The translations under genes were made by a program, and so were the position numbers. A model generated the notes under the pieces. It saw only the letters and a list, made by a program, of their open reading frames with translations, had not been told where the DNA came from and ran no database searches. Positions 33,585-42,325 of a stretch of DNA of 64,000 nucleotides are shown in pieces. The DNA comes from JAXLXE01 sp046328115 (GTDB lineage: Bacteria; Chloroflexota; UBA6077; JACCZL01). Within the stretch, counting starts at the first letter, position 1. Each line of letters starts with the position of its first letter. The DNA lies in NCBI GenBank assembly GCA_046328115.1, contig JAXLXE010000004.1, forward strand, positions 372,001 to 436,000. Reading direction: 5' to 3'.

Positions 33585-35306
33585 GTGACCACCAGCGGAT
33601 TCGACGCTCTGACCCTGGAGATCCTCTGGAACCGGCTCATCGCCACCGCGGACGAGATGGCCGCCATTCTGGTGCGCACCTCGTTCTCCACGGTCGTCGG
33701 CGCCGCCAACGACTTTGGCTGCGAGATCATGGACGCCCAGGGTCGCTCGCTCTCGCACGCCACCAGAAGCATGCCGGTGTTCAACCGGACCATGCCCAAC
33801 GTCACCAGGGAGCTCATCAAGAAGTACGGGGCGGCGAACATGCGGCCCGGCGACGTGTTCATCACCAATGACTCCTGGATGGCTGCCGGCCACCAGTACG
33901 ACATCGCCGTGGTCACGCCGTTCTTCCGTGATGGTTGCCTCGTGGGTTTCACCGGCAGCATCGCCAACGTCTCCGACATCGGCGGCGTGCTCAACGACAA
34001 CCTCGCCCGCGAGTGCTACGAGGAAGGCCTGTTCATCCCACCCGCCTACCTCTTCAAAGAAGGCGAGCTCAACGAGCTAGTGATCGACTTCATGCGCTGG
34101 AACGTCAGGGTGCCAGACATGGTCATTGGCGATGTCTACGCTGAGGCCGCGGCGAACGAAGTGGGTGCCCAGAAGGTGCTCGCACTGCTGGACGAGTACG
34201 GGCTTGAGGATCTCCAGGCACTGGGCACGGAGATCCACACCCGTACGGACGCCGCCATGAGGCGCGCCATTGCCGCGGTGCCGCCTGGCGAATACAGCCA
34301 CACCGTGGAGTTCGACGAGATCAACGTGCTCACCATCGCCTGCAAAGTGATCTTTGACGGCAAGACCGTGACGGTGGACTACACCGGAAGCTCGCCCCAG
34401 CAGCCCATGGGTGGGATCAACTGCACGTTCTCCTACACCCAGGGGCAGACATCCTACGCCCTCAAGTATCTGCTGGTACCGGAGGTCCCTGAGAACGAAG
34501 GCTGTTACGGACCGGTGCGCATCATCGCGCCAGAGGGCAGCCTGCTCAACTGCACGTTTCCCGCCTCAGTGCGCACTCGAACGCGATCCGGCTGGTACGT
34601 TCACTCGGCGCTCAACGGCGCCCTGGCGGATGTGCTCCCGGATCGCGTGATGGCGCCCAACGGACTCATGGGTGGGATCATGGCGTACGGCCAGACCGAG
34701 CAGGGGCGCCAGTACTACGCGCACTTCTTCGATGGCGGCGGCATGGGCGCGGGAGCATCGGCGGATGGCTCCGCGGCGCTGATCTTCCCCAGCAGCGCCT
34801 CCAACGTGCCCATCGAGATGTTCGAGGTGGCAGCCCCGGTGCTCATGCGCGAGAAGGAGCTCTTAGCTGATTCAGGCGGCGCCGGCCGCCACCGCGGCGG
34901 CCTGGGTCAGCGGATCTCGTTCTCCCGCCTGCCAGGATGGAAGAACCCGGTTATCTGCAATTTCTGGGCCCACCGCATGCGAGTGCCGCCGTTTGGCCTG
35001 GGCGGGGGTGAGAGCGCATTTCCCTCGCGCGTCTACATAGACGGCCAGGAGCTCAGCCGCGAGGAGTTCCTGCACAAGACAGAGGGCTTCCCCCTCACGG
35101 ACGATCAGACGGTGTGCACGTCAGACATCGCTGGAGGAGGCGGATTTGGTCCACCATCCGAGCGCCCAGTTGCCGCCGTGGTCGCCGATGTTCGGGATGG
35201 GCTGGTCTCCGCTGATACCGCGGCATCGGTGTACGGCGTGGCATTGCAGCCCGGCAGCCTGGACGTGGATCCTCAGCGCACGACCGCCCGCTCTGGCACC
35301 ACGTAG
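33585..35306 (+). CDS. hyuB: N-methylhydantoinase B / 5-oxoprolinase subunit B-like (HyuB)
   Basis: The 573-residue partner of HyuA starts GFDALTLEILWNRLIATADEMAAILVRTSFS, with DFGCEIMDAQGRSLSHA, RPGDVFITNDSW, and near residue 400 the Gly/Asp-rich SGGAGRHRGGLGQ. These are the usual HyuB landmarks. Length is in the normal range. GTG start with GGAG ten bases upstream. It closes the five-gene transport/hydrolysis operon and overlaps the convergent small gene at 35273 by 34 bases. Confidence 0.92.
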   Translation: MTTSGFDALTLEILWNRLIATADEMAAILVRTSFSTVVGAANDFGCEIMDAQGRSLSHATRSMPVFNRTMPNVTRELIKKYGAANMRPGDVFITNDSWMAAGHQYDIAVVTPFFRDGCLVGFTGSIANVSDIGGVLNDNLARECYEEGLFIPPAYLFKEGELNELVIDFMRWNVRVPDMVIGDVYAEAAANEVGAQKVLALLDEYGLEDLQALGTEIHTRTDAAMRRAIAAVPPGEYSHTVEFDEINVLTIACKVIFDGKTVTVDYTGSSPQQPMGGINCTFSYTQGQTSYALKYLLVPEVPENEGCYGPVRIIAPEGSLLNCTFPASVRTRTRSGWYVHSALNGALADVLPDRVMAPNGLMGGIMAYGQTEQGRQYYAHFFDGGGMGAGASADGSAALIFPSSASNVPIEMFEVAAPVLMREKELLADSGGAGRHRGGLGQRISFSRLPGWKNPVICNFWAHRMRVPPFGLGGGESAFPSRVYIDGQELSREEFLHKTEGFPLTDDQTVCTSDIAGGGGFGPPSERPVAAVVADVRDGLVSADTAASVYGVALQPGSLDVDPQRTTARSGTT

Positions 35307-35545
35307 CAGAGCAGGAAGAGCAGGCTCACCCCAACCACCAGCCCCAACAACGCGTAGCACACGCCGATGTCGATATCGGCAAGCGCCGCCATCATCGACA
35401 CCGCCCACACCAGCAACGCCCCGAGCGGGCCCAGACGGCGGCACCAGCCCAGAAACGTCGGGCCCATCGGTCCGCTCGAGTTGCCAATCGATCGACGGGT
35501 TGACCACCGCGCACGCCTCAGCGCGCAACCTTCCAGACTAGCCAT
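35273..35545 (-). CDS. Two-span small membrane protein
   Basis: From ATG 35545 (AGGAG eight bases upstream) the protein is 90 residues. It has a basic N-terminus, a span ALLVWAVSMMAALADIDIGV and a second, GLVVGVSLLFLLCYVVPE. Its 3' end overlaps hyuB by 34 bases on the opposite strand. No family recognised. An upstream in-frame start at 35605 lacks a ribosome binding site. Confidence 0.6.
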   Translation of the reverse strand: MASLEGCALRRARWSTRRSIGNSSGPMGPTFLGWCRRLGPLGALLVWAVSMMAALADIDIGVCYALLGLVVGVSLLFLLCYVVPERAVVR

Positions 35546-35651
35546 GACATCTGCTCCTGACCTGACGGTCACGGGGATGGGGGACGCATTCAGTCCCCTC
35601 ACCATCTACAGATGCGGCAACAGGCCCAAAACCTGCGCTTTTCGGCAAAAC

Positions 35652-37805
35652 TCAGTGTTTGCCGCCGGAACCGCCGTTCTTCCCGCCCGAAGAGCCCGAG
35701 CTCCCGCCTCCAGACGCGCTTCTCTGAGACGAAGAGCCACCGCCCGAGCCACCTGAGCCGCCCGACCCTGACGAGCCAGATGACTTGCTCTGGGCAGGGG
35801 CCACGTTTTTCGTGGTCTGGGGGGTGGCGGCACGTGCTGACGATCCGCCGCCCGATCCGTTTCCAGATTGGTTCGCCGCCTCAGTGCCGTTCCGGCCACC
35901 TGGCGTCGCCGTCGCACCCGCCGGCGCGGACTTCCCCCCGCCTGAATCCGACGACGTATCCTCGCGCACTGCTGGCGTAGCGGTCGCGGCAGTCTGCGCG
36001 GCCGCCGTACCCGGCACAGCCGACCCACGCCCCTCTTCGGTCTGCCAGCCATCGTGTGACCCGCGAGCGGAAGTGCCTGACTTCAGCTCGTCACTCTGCC
36101 CAGAGCTCCCAGAGCCGGACGAGCCGCTCGACCCAGACTTGTCGTCTGAACCGGAGCTCCCAGAGCCAGACGATCCGCTCGACCCAGACCCGCTCGAGCC
36201 GCTTGACCCAGACTTGTCGTCTGAACCGGAGCTCCCAGAGCCAGACGATCCGCTCGACCCAGACCCGCTGGAGCCGCTTGACCCAGACTTGTCATCTGAA
36301 CCGGAGCTCCCAGAGCCAGACGATCCGCTCGACCCAGACCCGCTGGAGCCGCTTGACCCAGACTTGTCATCTGAACCGGACCGACCGCTGGAATCCCCCT
36401 CGGCTGCGCGACCTTCGGAGCCCGAGCGAGGCACCGATACCTCTCGCCGCACGGGTGGCGGCGGAGGCGGCAGCGGCGCTGGTGCCGTGGCCTGGCGTGC
36501 CGCGACCGCGTTGCCGGTTTCTGGGGTTGGCGCCGTCGTGGGCTCAGCGCTCACGGCGCCCTCCGAAGCAGCGGGTTGCCCATCCATCGCCGATGGCGTC
36601 GTCTCGGTCGGTCCGCTAATCTCGGCCGCGAACGACGGGCTCAACACGTCGTCCATCGGAACAAGCGCCCCGGACGGCGCCGGGCGTTCCACTGTCACGG
36701 CGACAGACACCGCCTGCCCCAGGCCGCTCGTTGGCGGAGCCACCACCACCAGGGTGGCGCTTGCGCCCACCTCACTCGCGCCTGTCGTGGGCGAAGGCAA
36801 GCGCACCTCCTCGCGGCGCTCCATGCTCTCCGGAGGCACTGGGCTCACCTCGTAGTCCGGCACCGGCAACAGCGCCGTGGCCACACCCAGGCCCACCACA
36901 GTCAAGGCCACCGCGGCCTTGGCCCCAATCCCCCCCACGATCCCCGCGGACGTCCCCAGCGCGGGTGCACCAAGCACGGCGGCGCCCGCCGTCATCGCAA
37001 GCGCCGTCGTCTCCGCTCCACGAACGGCCGCCACCGCGGCCGCGACCGGCGCGGTCAATAGCGGCCACAGCGCATGCAGGCGCCTGCCGCGACGCAGCGC
37101 GCCTAGCTCTCGCCGACATCGCGTGCAGCCAACCAGGTGCGTATCGAGACGACGCCAGTCGCGGGGCGTAACCTCATTGTCCAGACTAGCGGACAGCAGC
37201 GGCGTCAGCTCAACGCATCCATCCGTGGGCACGGACTCGAGTCCCTCGTACGCTGCCCGAAACCCGCGTCTTGCGCGGACAAGCAGGGTCTCCACGGCAG
37301 ACGCGGTGGTCTCCATCGACTCCGCGATCTCCTGGTAGGAAAGTCCCTGGTATTCGCGCAGCGTGAGCGCGGCGCGCTGGGCGCCCGGCAGCGAGAGCAG
37401 CGCACGCAGCACGTCTCCTCGCGCTTCCCTGCGCAACGCCGCCCTGCTGGGGCTCCAATCCTCCGTCGGCAGCACGTCAGCAACGCGATCCAGATCCACC
37501 TCACGCCAGCCGGGTCGGCGGCGGAGCTGACCCAGAGCCACATTGGTGACGATTCGCAGCAGCCACCCGCCAAACGCATCCAGGTCGCGTGGCGCGGTCT
37601 CTGGCCTCCGTGAGGCCTGCACCGCGCGCAGATACGCCTCCTGGACGGCGTCCAGCGCGTCCGCCTCCTGGCCAAGCAGTCGCATCGCCAGCGAATACGC
37701 CGCGCGGTAGTGTTCCAGGAGCAGCTCGCCCAGTCGCTGCTGATCCAGCAGCTCAATGGCGCCTGGGCGGGACGTGACCTCTACGTGTTCCGGGGCAATC
37801 GCCAA
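35652..37805 (-). CDS. ECF sigma factor fused to zinc anti-sigma motif, membrane segment and Ser/Gly repeat tail
   Basis: This 717-residue protein has several parts. Residues about 29-96 form sigma region 2 (YSLAMRLLGQEADALDAVQEAYLRA). Residues 130-182 form region 4 (LPGAQRAALTLREYQGLSYQEIAESM, then the helix ASAVETLLVRARRGF). A zinc-binding anti-sigma motif H-x3-C-x2-C (HLVGCTRC, 223-230) follows. Hydrophobic segments lie at about 248-312, then an acidic/Pro linker. From about 477 there is a Ser/Gly/Asp tail with tandem 25-residue units and a Gly/Lys C-terminus. If the segments insert, the sigma domain is cytoplasmic and the tail outside. It resembles ECF52-like fused sigma factors, but the Ser/Gly tail is unusual. 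A frame error joining two genes is unlikely, as there is no frame shift. Confidence 0.82.
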   Translation of the reverse strand: MAIAPEHVEVTSRPGAIELLDQQRLGELLLEHYRAAYSLAMRLLGQEADALDAVQEAYLRAVQASRRPETAPRDLDAFGGWLLRIVTNVALGQLRRRPGWREVDLDRVADVLPTEDWSPSRAALRREARGDVLRALLSLPGAQRAALTLREYQGLSYQEIAESMETTASAVETLLVRARRGFRAAYEGLESVPTDGCVELTPLLSASLDNEVTPRDWRRLDTHLVGCTRCRRELGALRRGRRLHALWPLLTAPVAAAVAAVRGAETTALAMTAGAAVLGAPALGTSAGIVGGIGAKAAVALTVVGLGVATALLPVPDYEVSPVPPESMERREEVRLPSPTTGASEVGASATLVVVAPPTSGLGQAVSVAVTVERPAPSGALVPMDDVLSPSFAAEISGPTETTPSAMDGQPAASEGAVSAEPTTAPTPETGNAVAARQATAPAPLPPPPPPVRREVSVPRSGSEGRAAEGDSSGRSGSDDKSGSSGSSGSGSSGSSGSGSSGSDDKSGSSGSSGSGSSGSSGSGSSGSDDKSGSSGSSGSGSSGSSGSGSSGSDDKSGSSGSSGSGSSGQSDELKSGTSARGSHDGWQTEEGRGSAVPGTAAAQTAATATPAVREDTSSDSGGGKSAPAGATATPGGRNGTEAANQSGNGSGGGSSARAATPQTTKNVAPAQSKSSGSSGSGGSGGSGGGSSSQRSASGGGSSGSSGGKNGGSGGKH
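36111..36375. repeat. 75-bp tandem repeats coding Ser/Gly units
   Basis: The GACTTGTC(G/A)TCTGAA marker recurs at 36136, 36211, 36286 and 36361, exactly 75 bp apart. Copies differ by only a few bases. They code 25-residue SDDKSGSSGSSG... units in frame in the sigma-fusion gene. Near identity suggests recent expansion or homogenisation and makes length change likely. Confidence 0.9.
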
Positions 37806-38148
37806 ATGCCAGCCTCACCAACTCAGTCCGCCGCTACCCCCTTCAACATACGTCGCACGAACGCTAGTGGATGACCGGGAGATCGCATCTAGCCAACAGA
37901 CTGACCGCCGTTCGTCCGGGCCGCCGCGATCACGTTGGCAGCCGACCAGGCGCACGGCGCGACAACGAGTGACCGTGCCACGCGCACCGTCAAACCGGTG
38001 AGTAATCTCACGGCCTCGGAAGCGTGGGGAGGCGGGATGCCCACTGCTTCCGAGGACAGCATGGGAAACGTGGATGGCAGGCCAGTGGAGAGACGAGTGC
38101 GGTGGCTAGGTGGCGCCGAGGCCGCCCCTCGTCTCACCGGCCTAGGTC
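37806..38148. other. Intergenic region with two adjacent hairpins
   Basis: About 343 bp between the sigma-fusion start and the surface-protein stop, both minus strand. Apart from the structured element at 37993-38053 nothing coding is visible. It must hold the sigma-fusion promoter; no clear -35/-10 pair was identified. Confidence 0.5.
37993..38053. ncRNA. Structured element: two adjacent hairpins upstream of sigma fusion
   Basis: CCGGTGAGTAATCTCACGG (37993-38011) can form a small hairpin. Directly after it CCTCGGAAGC GTGGG (38012-38026) pairs with CCCAC (one-T bulge) GCTTCCGAGG (to 38053), about 15 bp with an 11-base loop. On the minus strand it lies about 100 nt after the surface-protein stop and 190 nt before the sigma start, so it may be a terminator or a 5' leader element. 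No known riboswitch consensus is matched. Confidence 0.45.
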
Positions 38149-41100
38149 CTACCTCACTCGGCGGTCTCCTCGCGTGACCGTGATGTTCTCCGCGTGGAAC
38201 AACTGCTCGGACTCCTTCTCGCCGTCAGCCTCCAGATAGTCACCAACCTGGATCCTTCCGCAAGCGTCCTTGAGCTCGCGATACAGGCGCACCTTCTGGT
38301 CACCATCACGGGTCGCAATGATCACGTAGGGCGGATCTTGCCCATCATCCGGGTAGCCACGTGACCCAGCCCCGGTGGGAATCGGCGTGGCCAGCGACGA
38401 ACACACCACGGACATCACATTACCTTCAGTGCGGCGATCGTCCAGGTTTGACGTGTTGGTGCGCTCTCGCTGCTGGATCTGCTCCTCCGTCTCCTTCTTC
38501 TTCTGATCGTCATTGTTCGGGTCTGGGTAGGAAACCACGAACCCAATCGACGTGGGCACGCTGTTATTGCGCGGATCACCATCTGCATCAGGGTCTGGGT
38601 TTGTCCCATCGGTCGAGTTGTCCGCTAACGGCACACCACCGGGAGTCGTCCCAATGATGCTCGCCACGTTGGTGAACGAGGTCTGCCCCGGCCCCGGGAC
38701 CACCTTCACGCTGAAGCCAATGGTGGCGCTTGCGCCCGAGGCCAGCGTCCCTGTGCCGTTGAGCAGCGCGACCACCGTGGAACCGTTGAACGTGGGATTG
38801 ACGATCAACCCACCCGTCGCGGTGAGCGATCCGGGGACCACGGCGAACGTGGCGGGCGGCGGGAACGCCGCGGCGAGGTTCTCACTCACCTGGACGCCGT
38901 TCGCCGCGGTGTTGCCGTAGTTACGCACCAGCAGCACGAATGGCACGGTGAAACCACCGTTCCCATCGATCACGACTGCGCCGGCAGACTTGGCGATACC
39001 AATACGTCCATCGTCCGCCGGGCCTGCTATGGGGTTCAGCGTCAGCCGATTGTCAGCGCTGCCGGTTGCTTGCTTGCCCGCCGGGCTGAGGCCAGAGACC
39101 GAGACGTTGTTCACGAACGGCCCCAGATTGGCGGCGGGCGCGATCAACACGCGGAACGAAATGGAGGCTGAGCCGCCCACCGGAAGCGAATTGCCGTTTG
39201 CCAGGAGATTGATGTTGGCACCCGCACCCGTGAACGATGGGTTCACCACCAGCCCGTTCGTTGCGGTCAGCGAGCCGCTAACCACGCTAAATGTGATCGG
39301 CGCGGGGAACGTGGCACCCAGGTTCTCAGTCACCTGGACATTGTTGAGCACCACATTACCCACGTTCTGAATAGCGATCCTGTAGCCCACCGTGTACGTC
39401 TCGTTGTGGTTGTTGACCACAGCTCCGTCCAGGCTCTTCGCCACGGTGATTCGTGGATCCTCCGCAAAGCTCACCAGCGTAGGATCGTTCTCGCCAGCCT
39501 CGTTCGGATTGCCATCTCCGTCAGCATCTACCTGAGTACCGTCGTCTGAAAGATCCAGGGTGGCCTGACCGTTGGGGCCGCTGGCAGAAGCGATCGCGGT
39601 ATTGCTGTAGGGCCCCGGATTGGCCCCCGGGACCACTCTGACGCTAAACCCGATCACCCCAGACCCACCCACCGGAAGGCTATTTCCCGCGTTCAGCAGG
39701 TTCGTGTTCGGCGCGACGCCCGTGAACCCGGGGTTGACGCTGAGTCCCCCAAGCGCGGTCAGAGATCCCGGCACCACAGAGAAGGACGTGGCACCGCTAA
39801 AGGTGGCGGCCAGATTCTCTGAAACCTGGACGTTCGTCAGCAGCGTCCCACCCACGTTTCGCACGGTCACGACGTAGCTAACGGTGTAGCTGCCGTCGCC
39901 GTTGTTGACGACCGGACCACTGAGCGACTTGGCGGCGCCGACGACACCCGCGACGGCAGCCCCACCGGGCGGTGGTGTCGGCGTGGGAGTGCTGGTACTC
40001 GGTACGGCAGTAGGCGTCGAAGTCGCGGGAACCGGCGTCGGCGTCGCAGTTGGGGGAGGTGGGGGCGGCGGTGGGGGTGGGATCGGCGTGTTCGTCGGGG
40101 TCGGCGGAACCGGCGTCTGCGTCGGTGTGGCCGGAACCGGCGTATCGGTCGGCGTCGGTGGAACCGGCGTCTGCGTCGGTGTGGCCGGGACCGGCGTATC
40201 GGTCGGCGTCGGCGGAACCGGCGTCTGCGTCGGTGTGGCCGGAACCGGCGTATCGGTCGGCGTCGGTGGAGCCGGCGTCTGCGTCGGTGTGGCCGGGACC
40301 GGCGTATCGGTCGGCGTCGGTGGAACCGGCGTCTGCGTCGGCGTGGCCGGAACCGGCGTATCGGTCGGCGTCGGTGGAACCGGCGTCTGCGTCGGCGTGG
40401 CCGGAACCGGCGTATCGGTCGGCGTCGGCGGAACCGGCGTCTGCGTCGGCGTTGACGTTGGCGGGACCGGCGTCTCCGTCGGCGTCGGTGGAACCGGCGT
40501 CTGCGTCGGCGTGGCCGGAACCGGCGTATCGGTCGGCGTCGGCGGAACCGGCGTCGGCGTCGACGTTGGCGGGACCGGTGTGTCGGTTGGCGTCGGGCTC
40601 GGCGTGGACGTGTTCGTCGGTGTCGGACTTGGCGTCGGTGTGTTCGTCGCGGTTGGGGTCGGCGTTGAGCAACCAACCTGCACTTCCGCCGTCGCCGGGC
40701 CAATCGTCGCCGTACCAATGGACGCGGTTACGCTGTTGATGTTCGAGCACGGAGAACCCGCGGGGTAATTCGCCGTATAGACCAGAGTCAACGACCCGTG
40801 GGCGGGCAAAACGTACGACGTGCCTCCGGTTCCGGGGTTCGCCAGGAACTCGATGGTGCCGCTCGCGCCCGCCGACGGTACCGCTGACGAGTTCGCTGAC
40901 GTCACACCGCTGCTCGGGTCAATCGCCAGGAACGTCACGCCGGTCGGCAGCACGTCCGTGATCTTGTCCAGTGACGAGTCGGAGTCAGACGGATTGGTGA
41001 TCGTCACCGTGTGGGTGGACACGCCGCCCCCTGGCAGCACGGTCGGGTTCGCACTCTTGGTGATGGTGAACGGATTGGTCGGCGGCGGTAGCGAGAACGG

Positions 41101-42027
41101 GCTGCCGAACTCGTCGGAATACTTGTCCTGTCCTCCGCTCAACAGATCCGCAAATGGGTCAATCTGTGTCCCGGTCCCAACACACAGCGCCTGGAAGTAG
41201 TACACCACGACAACTTGGTTGTTAGAGCCACCACCGCCCCAGCTCCCATTCGCCGTGAAGTAGAGCTGATTGTCGGCACTCGTCGTCAGTCCCGCGCTGA
41301 ACGCGGAGGACGTGACGTCGGTCCTGACGAGGCGGTAACAGCCAGGGTCGAAACTCTGGTTGCCCGCCGGCTGGATCATCGCGTGTCCGTTGTTCGCCGC
41401 GTTTCCGAACACGTACGTGATCGTCACCGGTACCACCTGGCCCACCACCACATTCGTGGCGTTGACCACACCGCTTACATCGCCGCCCGCCTGAGCTGAG
41501 AGCTCCTTCCTACCGGTGAGCGTCAGCGTACCGCTGGTGATTGGAGCGATCCCCTCCGTCAAGGTGACGGTGAACGTCTTGTTTGGTGGCGTATTTGGGC
41601 CGCAGTCTCCGGATTCAAGCGTGTAGTTCACGAACCAGAAGACCGGTTTTGTGGCGCCAGCCGCGATGCTGCCCACGAATTTGCTGGACAGCTCCGTGGC
41701 GTCCAGGCTGTAGTCGCCGTCATCGGTGAGGTTGATCGTGGCTGTGAGGTTATTGAGCTGACTTCCGGTGTTATTCGTGAGGTTGATCTGGACGTACATC
41801 GCCTTTGGGCCAGCGGACTCGCACTGGTTGCTGTCGATCGCCGCGAATGGCGTCACCAGCGTGAAAGTCACGTCTCCGCCAGACAGCGCATAGGCGGGGG
41901 TGTTGGGTCCACTGACGGCAACCAGGCCGAACGAGCCCAATACGATCATCAGGGCAGCCACCCGCAGGGTCGGCCCCGCCACGGAAGCAAGTGTTAGTCC
42001 GAGACGACCGTTCGTCCGTCCGTTCAT
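38149..42027 (-). CDS. Large secreted repeat protein with DUF11 domains and Pro/Thr stalk
   Basis: The 1292-residue protein has an N-terminal signal (LRVAALMIVLGSFGLVAVS...AYA). Residues about 50-440 hold beta-rich domains (ITNPSDSDSSLDKITDVLPTGVTFL is DUF11-like). A stalk follows at about 450-680 of 18-residue TPVPPTPTDTPVPATPTQ repeats, then three DUF11 repeats beginning VAKSLDGAVVNNHNETYTV..., with ENLAATF and LPVGGSG landmarks, and a C-terminal charged part with a small beta domain (YLEADGEKESEQLFHAENITVTRG). No LPxTG or membrane anchor is seen. It is probably a surface or matrix protein. The sigma fusion next door may regulate it (inference). Confidence 0.88.
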   Translation of the reverse strand: MNGRTNGRLGLTLASVAGPTLRVAALMIVLGSFGLVAVSGPNTPAYALSGGDVTFTLVTPFAAIDSNQCESAGPKAMYVQINLTNNTGSQLNNLTATINLTDDGDYSLDATELSSKFVGSIAAGATKPVFWFVNYTLESGDCGPNTPPNKTFTVTLTEGIAPITSGTLTLTGRKELSAQAGGDVSGVVNATNVVVGQVVPVTITYVFGNAANNGHAMIQPAGNQSFDPGCYRLVRTDVTSSAFSAGLTTSADNQLYFTANGSWGGGGSNNQVVVVYYFQALCVGTGTQIDPFADLLSGGQDKYSDEFGSPFSLPPPTNPFTITKSANPTVLPGGGVSTHTVTITNPSDSDSSLDKITDVLPTGVTFLAIDPSSGVTSANSSAVPSAGASGTIEFLANPGTGGTSYVLPAHGSLTLVYTANYPAGSPCSNINSVTASIGTATIGPATAEVQVGCSTPTPTATNTPTPSPTPTNTSTPSPTPTDTPVPPTSTPTPVPPTPTDTPVPATPTQTPVPPTPTETPVPPTSTPTQTPVPPTPTDTPVPATPTQTPVPPTPTDTPVPATPTQTPVPPTPTDTPVPATPTQTPAPPTPTDTPVPATPTQTPVPPTPTDTPVPATPTQTPVPPTPTDTPVPATPTQTPVPPTPTNTPIPPPPPPPPPPTATPTPVPATSTPTAVPSTSTPTPTPPPGGAAVAGVVGAAKSLSGPVVNNGDGSYTVSYVVTVRNVGGTLLTNVQVSENLAATFSGATSFSVVPGSLTALGGLSVNPGFTGVAPNTNLLNAGNSLPVGGSGVIGFSVRVVPGANPGPYSNTAIASASGPNGQATLDLSDDGTQVDADGDGNPNEAGENDPTLVSFAEDPRITVAKSLDGAVVNNHNETYTVGYRIAIQNVGNVVLNNVQVTENLGATFPAPITFSVVSGSLTATNGLVVNPSFTGAGANINLLANGNSLPVGGSASISFRVLIAPAANLGPFVNNVSVSGLSPAGKQATGSADNRLTLNPIAGPADDGRIGIAKSAGAVVIDGNGGFTVPFVLLVRNYGNTAANGVQVSENLAAAFPPPATFAVVPGSLTATGGLIVNPTFNGSTVVALLNGTGTLASGASATIGFSVKVVPGPGQTSFTNVASIIGTTPGGVPLADNSTDGTNPDPDADGDPRNNSVPTSIGFVVSYPDPNNDDQKKKETEEQIQQRERTNTSNLDDRRTEGNVMSVVCSSLATPIPTGAGSRGYPDDGQDPPYVIIATRDGDQKVRLYRELKDACGRIQVGDYLEADGEKESEQLFHAENITVTRGDRRVR
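40098..40600. repeat. 54-bp tandem repeats coding Pro/Thr stalk
   Basis: A unit beginning near GGCGTATCGGTCGGCGTCGG recurs every 54 bp (about 40139, 40193, 40247, 40301, 40355, 40409 and, after a variant unit, 40517), mostly identical. On the minus strand it codes P-T-P-T-D-T-P-V-P-A/P-T-Q type 18-residue units. Such arrays are prone to copy-number change and mis-assembly. Confidence 0.9.
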
Positions 42028-42138
42028 GCTTCAGTCCCGCCGCTTCAAGAAAGGATGTTGATTGCGCCATCTACGCGGTCCTGGCAGCTCCGTTGACGAC
42101 CGCCGCCGCCCACGCCATGACCTACGCGCGACCCCCCA

Positions 42139-42152
42139 TTACATTCCTGTAA
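42139..42152. promoter_or_regulatory. Inverted repeat upstream of the surface-protein gene
   Basis: TTACA-TTCC-TGTAA, perfect 5-bp arms, lies 112 bp before the minus-strand ATG at 42027 and 174 bp before the plus-strand ATG at 42326, in the only AT-richer part of the divergent region. It may bind a regulator, by position only. Confidence 0.3.
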
Positions 42153-42325
42153 CAGCGCAGAGCGCATTCTAGCATCAAACCGCTCGCAAATCTACGTCTC
42201 ATTTTGTCAAGTACCCGGCCCAATCCCCATTCCGTCATGCCGCGGTGAGTCAACGGCAATTCGCGGCTTCCGATTCCGGCTCTGCGCGCTGGACTGTCGG
42301 GACGCCACGGTGCCACAGTTCCAAC

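Noticed and set aside
36111..36375. Regular 75-bp direct repeats looking like a CRISPR array
   Set aside because: Repeats are contiguous with no spacers, in frame, and encode Ser/Gly units of the sigma fusion; no cas genes.
37993..38053. Possible c-di-GMP (GEMM) riboswitch on the plus strand
   Set aside because: Only short similarity; the two-hairpin consensus and the tetraloop/receptor are not matched, and no plus-strand gene follows.
40098..40600. Regular 54-bp repeats looking like a CRISPR or minisatellite
   Set aside because: In-frame Pro/Thr stalk repeats of the secreted protein; no distinct spacers.
39867..40750. Two long minus-strand frames and a long plus-strand frame over the same repeats (Arg-rich, Asp/Ala-rich and Gly/Val-rich)
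   Set aside because: They are other-frame readings of the 54-bp repeats; only the frame with signal peptide and DUF11 domains makes sense.
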